Assembly (NCBI RefSeq): GCF_004011505.1
Contig: NZ_SAUN01000001.1
Coordinates: 7,281,501 to 7,345,500, forward strand
DNA: 64,000 nt
Source of the DNA: Nonomuraea polychroma
Lineage (GTDB): Bacteria > Actinomycetota > Actinomycetes > Streptosporangiales > Streptosporangiaceae
Direction: 5' to 3'
Shown here: positions 17,276-24,681 of the stretch, piece by piece
How positions within the stretch are numbered: position 1 is the stretch's first letter
Layout: each line of letters starts with the position of its first letter
Translations under genes and position numbers: made by a program
The notes under the pieces: generated by a model
Database searches by the model: none
Seen by the model: the letters and a program-made list of their open reading frames with translations, nothing else
Told to the model about the DNA's origin: nothing

Positions 17276-19102
17276 TCAGAAGGGCGGGATGTCGTCTTCG
17301 ATGCCGGGCAGGCCCTTGAACGGATCGCCGCTCGACGCCGTCACCGGCGCGGCCGCCTCGGACGGCCTGGTCGCCCACGCCGGGAAGGGGAAGGCCACGG
17401 CCAGCGGGACCGGGATCTCCGGCTGGGCCACGAACATGGTGCCCGGCTTGGCGATCGTGGCGCGTTCGCGGACGGCCGGGGGCAACCAGCCGTACTCGGA
17501 CCGGGCGGCCTCGGCCGGGTCCAGGCGTCCTGCGACGCGTACGGCGCTGTTGGAGACGATGCGCCGCTCCACCTCCGAAGCGGTCTGCTGGGCGCCGATG
17601 AGGATGACGCCGAGCGAGCGGCCGCGCTCGGCCACGTCCAGCAGGATTTCCTTGATCGGCGAGTCGCCCTCGCGCGGGGCGTACTTGTTGAGCTCGTCCA
17701 GCACCACGAACAGCAGGGGCCTGGCCGTGCCGGAGGACTCCTTGCGGTGGAACTCGCCGCGCAGCACCACGCCGACCACGAACCGCTGCGCCCGCTCCGG
17801 CAGGTTGTGCAGGTCCACGATCGAGACCTGCGCGTCGGAGGTGCTGACCGAGTGGGCACGGAAGAACGGCAGATCGCCGCGGACGATCGGGGACAGCGGG
17901 CGGACCGCGCTGCGCAGCCGGCGCAGGAACGCGTTGACGGTGCCGAGCGGGGTCTGCGCGCCGGTCCACTGCAGCCGGCTGCCCTCGTCCTGCAGCTGGT
18001 CGGAGAGCATCTCCACGAGGTCGGCGAACGTCCGGCAGGTCGTGCCCTGCACCATGACCGCGCCGCCGTCGCCGACGGGCTCGGCCCACGCCTTCAGCCG
18101 GGCGGCGACCTGGCCCACGAGCAGCGAGTATCCGGCCCGCTCGTCGTCGGCGTCGGCGAAGACGAACCGCAGCAGCTCCTCCTCGCAGAACTCGACCAGC
18201 GTCCAGTAGAACGCGCTCACCCCGTGGGTGCGGGCGGAGACGTGGGGCACGCCGTTGGGGTCGTTCGGCCGGGGCGGGGCGAACACGTGGACGCTGTCGA
18301 AGGGCCGCGCGGGCAACCCGAGCCTGGCGTAGACGTTCCTCGCGCTCTCGTCGAGGCGGAGGTTGTCATGATCCAGGAAGAGCAGGTCCTCGCCCTTGAC
18401 GGAGAAGATCAGCGCTTTGGTGTTGGCCGACTCCGCGTCCAGCACCCCCGAGTTGAAGATCGAATAGAGGAGGAAAGTGGCGAAGGAGGTCTTGGTGGCC
18501 ACGCCGGACACGCCGGAGATCGACACGTGCGCGCCGCGGGTGCCGTCGAGGAAGTCGAAGTTGACGTAGAGCGGCTGCCCGTCGCGGCCCATCCCCAGGG
18601 GGATGCGCCGGTCCATGACGTCGAAGTAGAGCGCCTGCTCGCGGTCGCCGGCACTGGCCAGGTAGACCTGGGCGCCGGGCAGCGGCGGCACGAACACCTC
18701 CGGCTCGATCCTGGTCACCCGCACCTCGGCCACCTCGATCACCGCCGCCGGCAGCGCGCCCTCGGCGATCAGGAAGACGTCCGAGTCGTACGCCGCGCCT
18801 TCGTGCCGAGCCTCCACCGTCGTGACCACGCCCGCGACCAGCACCGGCCCGTATCCCGGCACGTCACGCCTGGTCACCACCACGTCGTCGAGCTGGACGA
18901 CCTTGCCCGGCTCCAGCCCGATCCAGAACGACAGCGGCGAGGCCGCCTGCGTGCCCAGAATCCGGCCGACCGCCACGTGTTCGATGGTCGCGCCCGCTTC
19001 GGCACTCGTTGGCATCGCAGGCTCGCTCTCTCCTGCCGAGCTCCTGCGCTCCGGCGTAACTTCTGCCACAGGTGCCGTCGCCGCCGCCCCGTTGACCGTC
19101 AC
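17276..19102 (-). CDS. herA: HerA-like ATPase (HAS-barrel + DUF87), first gene of the resection operon
   Basis: From the GTG at 19102 (GGAGGG six bases upstream) the protein is 608 aa. It has an N-terminal beta-rich HAS-barrel (VGRILGTQAASPLSFWIGL onward), an atypical Walker A in SGVSGVATKTSFATF near residue 200, Walker B PLLFVVLDELNKYAP, an arginine-finger/sensor region (GVILIGAQQTASEVERRI) and a C-terminal region typical of HerA/FtsK-like hexameric pumps. The Walker loop lacks the usual GSGKS. An alternative ATG at 19015 would shorten the N terminus by 29 residues. In archaea HerA drives DNA through the NurA nuclease, and the sbcD-sbcC-nurA genes directly downstream support the same role here. 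Confidence 0.85.
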   Translation of the reverse strand: MTVNGAAATAPVAEVTPERRSSAGESEPAMPTSAEAGATIEHVAVGRILGTQAASPLSFWIGLEPGKVVQLDDVVVTRRDVPGYGPVLVAGVVTTVEARHEGAAYDSDVFLIAEGALPAAVIEVAEVRVTRIEPEVFVPPLPGAQVYLASAGDREQALYFDVMDRRIPLGMGRDGQPLYVNFDFLDGTRGAHVSISGVSGVATKTSFATFLLYSIFNSGVLDAESANTKALIFSVKGEDLLFLDHDNLRLDESARNVYARLGLPARPFDSVHVFAPPRPNDPNGVPHVSARTHGVSAFYWTLVEFCEEELLRFVFADADDERAGYSLLVGQVAARLKAWAEPVGDGGAVMVQGTTCRTFADLVEMLSDQLQDEGSRLQWTGAQTPLGTVNAFLRRLRSAVRPLSPIVRGDLPFFRAHSVSTSDAQVSIVDLHNLPERAQRFVVGVVLRGEFHRKESSGTARPLLFVVLDELNKYAPREGDSPIKEILLDVAERGRSLGVILIGAQQTASEVERRIVSNSAVRVAGRLDPAEAARSEYGWLPPAVRERATIAKPGTMFVAQPEIPVPLAVAFPFPAWATRPSEAAAPVTASSGDPFKGLPGIEDDIPPF

Positions 19103-19168
19103 TAATCCCTCCGCCCCCAGCAATTCCCTTCTATGGGAGCGTAATGGGGCCCGAGGCATGCGTCCGGC

Positions 19169-20143
19169 TCATTCGGCCCGAACGCGAAGGACGCGCAGCT
19201 CGTGTGCCCCGTCCTGGCGCGTCATCTCGTAGTAAAGCCACCAGTGCCCGTCGAGGATCAGCGCATCCAGGTAGCGTACGGATCCGCTGCCGTGCGGGGA
19301 GGTCACCCACGGCCCGTACTCCGACAGCCGCGTCCAGCCGAACAGGTCGGCGGAGACGGCGACGCCGCAGCGCTCCTCATAGTTCTCCGCGTGCGAGGCC
19401 GCGCCGTCGTAGAAGCCCACGTATCCCCCGCCGGGGATCGGCACCACGCTGTTCAGCCTGGCCTGGTAACGGTCCCAGCCGGTGCCGACCGGCAGGACGC
19501 TCCCCCGCCAGGTGAACGACTCGCCGTCGAGGCTGGTGGCCAGGCCGGTGGGGTGCGTGGTCGCGCCGACGTTGTAGATGTCCCCAGTGGAGTGCGCCGT
19601 GGCGTGTGCGAGCGGGTCGGGGTTCGCCAGCGGCTCGGCGTAGCTGGCGAACAGGTACGTGACAGGACCGGCACGCATGACGTACGGGTCCTTGACGCCC
19701 TCGGTGCCGGTGGAGGCCGCGGTCAGCACGGGCCGGGCCCGCGTGACGTCGAACGCGGAAGGGTGCTCGGCGGTCAGCGCGTCGATGCGCCATCGATTGT
19801 CGGCCGGGTCCACATAAGACAGGTAGAGCCGGAATCCGCCGCCGTCGGCCGGCATCAGGCAGAACCGTTCCATCGACGGCGTGCCCAGCTCGTCCTTGTG
19901 AACGGACCACACGTCGGTGAAGTCGACGCCGTCGTCGCTGACCGCGACCGCGCACTGCCAGCCGCGTTCCGACGCGGCGCCTCGGGGCCGCCGCCGACGG
20001 TAGGTCAGCCAGAACCGCTCGCCATCGTGCAACACGCCGGCGGCGCCCGCCCAGAAACCCTCCTCATCCTTCTCGGGCGCGAGCACCACCTCACCCGCCA
20101 GCGGGTCGAACGCGGCGAGCGGAGCGTAAACACGGTTAACCAC
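19169..20143 (-). CDS. glycosidase-like five-bladed beta-propeller protein (GH43/GH130-like)
   Basis: The 324-aa cytoplasmic protein has repeated beta-propeller blades, with the pieces GVLHDGERFWLTYRRRR, VSDDGVDFTDVW, VKDPYVMRAGPVTYLFAS, LATSLDGESFTWRGSVL and YLDALILDGHWWLYYEM. The DP-V/F element and spaced DG turns resemble GH43/GH130-type proteins. I cannot assign the catalytic pair securely, so it could be a hydrolase, a phosphorylase or a non-catalytic propeller. It lies 5 bases after a ROK regulator on the same strand, suggesting sugar-regulated expression. Confidence 0.65.
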   Translation of the reverse strand: MVNRVYAPLAAFDPLAGEVVLAPEKDEEGFWAGAAGVLHDGERFWLTYRRRRPRGAASERGWQCAVAVSDDGVDFTDVWSVHKDELGTPSMERFCLMPADGGGFRLYLSYVDPADNRWRIDALTAEHPSAFDVTRARPVLTAASTGTEGVKDPYVMRAGPVTYLFASYAEPLANPDPLAHATAHSTGDIYNVGATTHPTGLATSLDGESFTWRGSVLPVGTGWDRYQARLNSVVPIPGGGYVGFYDGAASHAENYEERCGVAVSADLFGWTRLSEYGPWVTSPHGSGSVRYLDALILDGHWWLYYEMTRQDGAHELRVLRVRAE

Positions 20144-20148
20144 AATTC

Positions 20149-21282
20149 CTACCTTTCGTACAAAAAACAGTCCAAGGCGACGGCTGCACCGCCCACCACG
20201 CCGGCGGAGTCGCCGCCGACCGTCGGGCGTTCCACGCGTACCACGTCACGGAGCACGGGAAACGCCTTGGCTCGCAATGCGGCACGTACCCGGTCGAACA
20301 CCGCTTCAGGCGCGGGCGCGAAGATTCCACCGAGCACGATCAGCTCCGGGTTGAGCAGGTTGACCGCACTGGCCAGCCCGGTGGTCAGGTGATCCACCAG
20401 GTCGTCCAGGAGCCCGTCGGGGATGTCCGCGAGGGGATTGTCGGAGCGGCGGCCGAGCCGCTCGATCAGGTACGGCTCCGACACCACGGTCTCCAGGCAG
20501 CCGGTCGCGCCGCACGCGCACGGGCGGCCCTTCTCCAGCACGCGGAGGTGGCCCAGCTCGGTGACCCCGTAGGCACCCGGACGGAACGGGTAACCGCCGA
20601 TCACCAGGCCGGCGCCGACGCCGGTGCGGACGTACACGTACAGGAGGGGATCGGCGCCGGCCGTCTCCCCGTAGCGGCTCTCGGCCAGCGCCATGGCGCG
20701 GACGTTGTGGTCCACGACCGTGGGGACGTCCAGCGCGGCCTCCAGCAGGTCGGCGAAGGGGACGTCACGCCAACCCAGGTTGACGGACACCAGGATGCGG
20801 CGGTGTCCGGGATCGACCGGCCCCGGGGCGGCGACTCCGATGCCCAGCAGCCGGTCCGCGGGCACGTCCGCCGCGAGCTCCGCCGCGGCCTGGGCGATCG
20901 TGGCCACGACCCGTTCCGGGCGCTCGGTAGCGACGTCGAAGGTGAAGGACGCGCGCGGGCCGACCTGGGCCCTGAGGTCGCACAGTCCCAGGTGCACCGT
21001 GCCCGCGCCGACCTGGACGCCGATCACGTAGCGGGCGTCCGTGCGAATCCTGATGCCGGTCGACGGGCGTCCGACGCGCTGGCCGGCGCCCTCCACGGCG
21101 TCCTCCGCGACCAGACCTTCGTCGAGGAGCTGGCCCACCACCTTGGTCATCGTGGTGGCCGACAGACCGAGCCGGCGCGCGAGGTCGGCACGCGGCTGCG
21201 GGCCGTCGTCGCGCAGGCTTCGCAGCACGAGCCGGCGGTGGTGCCGCCGCAAGTCCTGAACCGGCGAATATCTCTCGTCCAC
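20149..21282 (-). CDS. ROK-family transcriptional regulator
   Basis: The 377-aa protein has an N-terminal winged helix (LVLRSLRDDGPQPRADLARRLGLSATTMTKVVGQLLDEGLV), then the ROK sugar-kinase-like fold with the Zn motif CACGATGCLE and the glycine-rich VIGGYPF and LGGIFAPAPE segments. ROK repressors sense sugars. The GTG at 21282 has AAGGGG upstream and an AT-rich palindrome precedes it. The glycosidase-like gene follows after 5 bases and is its probable target. Confidence 0.93.
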   Translation of the reverse strand: MDERYSPVQDLRRHHRRLVLRSLRDDGPQPRADLARRLGLSATTMTKVVGQLLDEGLVAEDAVEGAGQRVGRPSTGIRIRTDARYVIGVQVGAGTVHLGLCDLRAQVGPRASFTFDVATERPERVVATIAQAAAELAADVPADRLLGIGVAAPGPVDPGHRRILVSVNLGWRDVPFADLLEAALDVPTVVDHNVRAMALAESRYGETAGADPLLYVYVRTGVGAGLVIGGYPFRPGAYGVTELGHLRVLEKGRPCACGATGCLETVVSEPYLIERLGRRSDNPLADIPDGLLDDLVDHLTTGLASAVNLLNPELIVLGGIFAPAPEAVFDRVRAALRAKAFPVLRDVVRVERPTVGGDSAGVVGGAAVALDCFLYER

Positions 21283-21291
21283 GCGCCGCCC

Positions 21292-21304
21292 CTTAATTAA
21301 CTAA
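21292..21304. promoter_or_regulatory. AT-rich palindrome upstream of the ROK gene, candidate operator
   Basis: CTTAATTAACTAA contains the perfect palindrome TTAATTAA in otherwise GC-rich DNA, about 12 bases from the ROK start. NagC/XylR-type ROK repressors bind AT-rich sites of this general kind, so autoregulation is plausible. Confidence 0.4.
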
Positions 21305-21354
21305 CAGTGAGAAAATAATCGCCCGTGAAGGGTCCGGTCAACCCCAAGAAAGGC

Positions 21355-22191
21355 CTACATCGTGCCCAGGAGCTCCTTGAAGGAGGTCGCGGGGTGTCCG
21401 GTGAGGGCCGGGATGGCGTCGCTGACTCCTTCCAGCTCACCGGCGGCGATCGAGAGGTAGGTGGACACCCATGCCTCGACCTACCAGGCGGGCGCGCCGT
21501 AGACCCGGCGCGAGTCGTACGCCTCCTCGACGGTCTCGGGGTGGTAAGTGACGCTCCGCCCGGTCACCCGGCTCAGCGTGGCGGCGACCTCGTCCAGCGT
21601 CATCGCCCGCGGGCCGGTGAGGTTGTAGGTCGCACCTTCGTGCGCGCCCGGGTCGAGCAGCACGGCGGCCGCCGCGTCGGCGATGTCGTCCTGGGCCACG
21701 GCCGCCACCCTGCCCTGCCCGGCCGGGCCCCGGATCACGCCGTCGTCGCCGGCCATGCTGGGCAGGAAGTCGGCGTAGAGGTTGTCGCGCAGGAAGGTGA
21801 AGGGCAGGCCGCTGTCGCGGATGTGCTGCTCGGTGGCCCAATGGTCGCGGGCCAGGGTGAACGTGGCCGACGGCGACGCGCCGTAGAAGGAGATGTAGAC
21901 CAGGTGCGTGACGCGGGCGGCGCGGGCGGCGTCGACGAAGGCGCGGTGCCGGTCGAGCCGGTCGGCGCTCTCCGACGCGGACACGAACAGCACCGTCGTC
22001 GCCTGGTCGAGGGCCCGTCTCATCGCCTCCGGGTCGCCGTAGTCCGCGCTGACCGCGGTCGCACCGGGGAGCGGCGGCACGCGGTCGGCGTGCCGGGACA
22101 CGAGGCGCTGCTCGGCTCCGGCGGCCGCGAGCCGGGCGGCGATCCGGCCGCCGAGCCTGCCGGTGGCGCCCGTGGTCACGATGAAGGCCAT
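21355..22191 (-). pseudogene. NmrA-like NAD(P)-binding oxidoreductase interrupted by an in-frame TAG
   Basis: The frame encodes a 278-position NmrA/SDR-type protein: nucleotide-binding TTGATGRLGGRIAARL at the N terminus, VYISFYGAS, LRDNLYADF and PETVEEAYDSRRVYG. Codon 237 (minus strand 21483-21481) is TAG, directly after GAPAW. The same frame then continues without gap: VEAWVSTYLSIAAGELEGVS, DAIPALTGHPATSF and KELLGTM, stopping at 21357-21355. This is exactly how intact relatives end (W-Q-V-E-A-W...). A single CAG-to-TAG change (C to T) explains it. The truncated 236-aa product would miss the C-terminal helices; it may be inactive, or the base may be a sequencing error. Confidence 0.85.
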
Positions 22192-22266
22192 GCCGCCCAC
22201 CCTACGGGCCTCCCACCGGCGCGGACGAGGCCGGTCACACCCCCTGCCGACTCCCCCGCCCACGCC

Positions 22267-22387
22267 ATGGAAGCCTGTCGCCCGCGCGGACGAGGCCGGG
22301 CGGGACCCTTATGGAAGCCTGTCGCCCGCGCGGACGAGGCCGGGCGGGACCCTTATGGAAGCCTGTCGCCCGCGCGGACGAGGCCGG
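22267..22387. repeat. 44-bp tandem repeat, 2.75 copies, spanning a regulator's stop codon
   Basis: Units begin at 22267, 22311 and 22355 with ATGGAAGCCTGTCGCCCGCG; the first two are complete and the third is identical through 22387. The third copy is the 3' end of the response-regulator gene, including its TAA, so the array is a duplication of the gene's last codons plus 12 bases beyond. A degenerate partial copy (CGCGGACGAGGCCGG) lies near 22219. Confidence 0.95.
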
Positions 22388-23033
22388 TCTCGTAGGCGAC
22401 GACCACGGCCTGGGCGCGGTCGCGCAGGCCGAGCTTGGTGAAGATCCGCGCCACATGGGTCTTCACCGTGGTCTCACTGAGACTCAGCGCGCCGGCCAGC
22501 TCGGCGTTGGACAGGCCACGGCCCATCAACGTCAGCACCTCGACCTCACGAGGCGTGAGGCCGGCGAGCTCGGCGGGGCCGGTCCGTGGCGGCCCGCCCT
22601 TGCGGTCGGGGGCGGCGAAACGTTCCACCAGCCGCCGGGTGATCGACGGCGCCAGCAGCGCGTCGCCGGTGTCGACCAGCCGCACGGCGGCGGCCAGGTG
22701 CTCGGGCGTGACGTCCTTGAGCAGGAACCCGCTCGCGCCGAGCGCCAGCGCGGCGTAAACATAGCGGTCGAGGTCGAAGGTCGTCAGCATGATCACCCGG
22801 CAGTGCGGGCTCTGCGCCAGGATCCGCCTGGCCGCCTCCAGGCCGTCCATGTTCGGCATGCGGATGTCCATGAGCACCACGTCCGGCCGCAGCTCGCGTG
22901 CCGACGCCACCGCCTGCGCCCCATCGGCCGCCTCGCCGACCACGTCGATGCCGCGGGTGGTGAGGATCAGCCGGAAGCCGCTGCGGATCAGCGCCTGATC
23001 GTCGGCGATCAGCACCCGGGGAGCCGCCGTCAT
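22353..23033 (-). CDS. NarL/FixJ-family response regulator
   Basis: The 226-aa protein has a receiver domain (ADDQALIRSGFRLIL, phospho-Asp in VVLMDIRMPNMDGLEA, MLTTFDLD, Lys in GFLLKDVTP) and a C-terminal LuxR-type HTH (GLTPREVEVLTLMGRGLSNAELA, TVKTHVARIFTKLGL). Its final ten residues (GLVRAGDRLP) and stop lie inside a 44-bp tandem repeat, so the C terminus may vary between strains. Its start is overlapped by the histidine kinase stop (ATGA). It probably regulates the divergent ABC exporter. Confidence 0.94.
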   Translation of the reverse strand: MTAAPRVLIADDQALIRSGFRLILTTRGIDVVGEAADGAQAVASARELRPDVVLMDIRMPNMDGLEAARRILAQSPHCRVIMLTTFDLDRYVYAALALGASGFLLKDVTPEHLAAAVRLVDTGDALLAPSITRRLVERFAAPDRKGGPPRTGPAELAGLTPREVEVLTLMGRGLSNAELAGALSLSETTVKTHVARIFTKLGLRDRAQAVVVAYETGLVRAGDRLP

Positions 23034-23854
23034 GGCCTCTCCAGGGGGATGCGTGCGCGGACGCGGTAACCGCCACCGAGACGGCGCCGCGCGTCCAGGT
23101 CACCGCCGTACACCGCGACTCGCTCCCGGAGCCCCAGCAACCCGCGCCCGGCCCCCTCGGAACCGTCACCGGTCACGGCCCCCGGCCCGTCGGTCAGCAC
23201 GCTGGGGCCGGTGTTCAGCACCTCCACCCGCAGCTGGCGCTCGGCGTAGCGGATCGTCACCTCGGCCTTCGCCCCCGCCGCCGCGTGCTTGAGCGCGTTG
23301 GTCAGCGCCTCCTGCACGATCCGGTACGCGGTCGCATCGACGCCCGGCGGCAGCGGACGCGGCTCACCCGAGATCCGCACCTCGGCAGGCAGCCCGGCGA
23401 ACGCGAACCGATCGATCAGCGTGCCTAGCCCGCTCAGCCCGGGCGACGGCGAAAGATCCGCGTCATGGGGCTCGTCGTCGCCGTCGGGCGACGGCGCGAG
23501 CAGGCCAAGGAGGTGCCTCAGCTCGGTCATCGCAGCCCGGCCCGCGCCCTCGACGGCCTGGAGCGCCGTCTCCGCCTCGCCGGGCATGGTGGCCAGCACC
23601 TCGCGGGCGGCGCTCGCCTGGACCACCATAAGGCTCACGTTGTGGCTGACGATGTCGTGCAGCTCCCTGGCGATCCTGGCTCGCTCGGCCTCCACCGCCG
23701 CCCTGGCCGCGCTCTGGCGCTCACGTTCGAGCAGCCTGCCGCGCTCCTCGATGGCCACGCGGTGCCGTCGCCGCGACCGGAGGAGCAGCACGCCCAGCCA
23801 GCCCGCGACCGCCGCCAACACGATGATCAGGGCGTACGTCCCCGCTGCTGCCAC
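23030..23854 (-). CDS. HisKA_3-type sensor histidine kinase
   Basis: The 274-aa kinase has a single N-terminal membrane helix (YALIIVLAAVAGWLGVLLL), a short coiled linker, dimerisation/phospho-acceptor ARIARELHDIVSHNVSLM and HATPase_c with ALTNALKHA and GLLGLRERV. It has almost no extracytoplasmic part, so sensing is probably within the membrane, as in LiaS/BceS-like antibiotic-detecting kinases. The start is GTG. It is coupled to the regulator and divergent from an ABC transporter. Confidence 0.92.
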   Translation of the reverse strand: MAAAGTYALIIVLAAVAGWLGVLLLRSRRRHRVAIEERGRLLERERQSAARAAVEAERARIARELHDIVSHNVSLMVVQASAAREVLATMPGEAETALQAVEGAGRAAMTELRHLLGLLAPSPDGDDEPHDADLSPSPGLSGLGTLIDRFAFAGLPAEVRISGEPRPLPPGVDATAYRIVQEALTNALKHAAAGAKAEVTIRYAERQLRVEVLNTGPSVLTDGPGAVTGDGSEGAGRGLLGLRERVAVYGGDLDARRRLGGGYRVRARIPLERP

Positions 23855-23982
23855 GCTCTCACGATCGCAGACCAGGCGGCGATCCGCATCAGCCCGTGGC
23901 CGTACTTCCCTGGGATGACGAAGCGGCGAATTGCTTCCGTGGAAGGATGCCCGCCGCCGGGGGCCGCTCGTAGCCTCCCCTC

Positions 23983-24681
23983 ATGGCAAACGAGAGCCAG
24001 ACGGTCGTACGACTCGACGCGGTATGCAAGCACTACGGCGAGACGGTGGCGTTGGACGGCGTCTCGCTGGAGATCCAGGCGGGTGAGGCGGTCGCCGTGA
24101 TGGGGCCCTCGGGCTGCGGCAAGTCGACGCTGCTCAACATGATCGCCGGCCTGGACCGGCCCACCTCGGGAACGGTCACGGTCCGCGGCGAGGATCTGGG
24201 ACGGCTGGACGAGAGAGGGCTGGCGCTCTTCAGGCGGCGCGGGATCGGCATGGTGTTCCAGTTCTTCAATCTGCTGGACGATCTGCCCGCGCTCGACAAC
24301 GTGGCACTGGCCGCGCAGCTGACCGGCACGCCGGCCGCGCATGCCCGCAGGCGGGCGCTCGAGCTCCTGGACGAGCTCGGCATCGCCGGCCGCGCCCAGC
24401 TCTACCCTGCCGTGCTGAGCGGCGGCGAACGCCAGCGCGTCGCCGTCGCCCGGGCCCTGATGAACCGGCCGGCCGTGCTGCTGGCCGACGAGCCGACGGG
24501 TGCGCTGGACAGCCAGAACGGGGAGCAGGTGATGGATCTGCTGCTGGACCTGCACCAGATCGGCCAGACGCTGGTGCTGGTGACCCACGACCGGCAGTTG
24601 GCCGAGCGGTGCGCGACCCGAGTGGTCGAGCTCGCCGACGGCCGCGTGACGGGCGAGCGCGACCTGGAGTGGACGCCATGA
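23983..24681 (+). CDS. ABC transporter ATPase (MacB/BceA-like)
   Basis: The 232-aa ATPase has Walker A GPSGCGKST, Q-loop VFQFFNL, signature LSGGERQRVAVARA, Walker B VLLADEPTGALDS and H-loop VTHDRQL. The PTGALDS signature and the FtsX-type partner indicate export or antibiotic resistance. Its stop overlaps the permease start (ATGA). The divergent two-component genes probably control it. Confidence 0.94.
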   Translation: MANESQTVVRLDAVCKHYGETVALDGVSLEIQAGEAVAVMGPSGCGKSTLLNMIAGLDRPTSGTVTVRGEDLGRLDERGLALFRRRGIGMVFQFFNLLDDLPALDNVALAAQLTGTPAAHARRRALELLDELGIAGRAQLYPAVLSGGERQRVAVARALMNRPAVLLADEPTGALDSQNGEQVMDLLLDLHQIGQTLVLVTHDRQLAERCATRVVELADGRVTGERDLEWTP

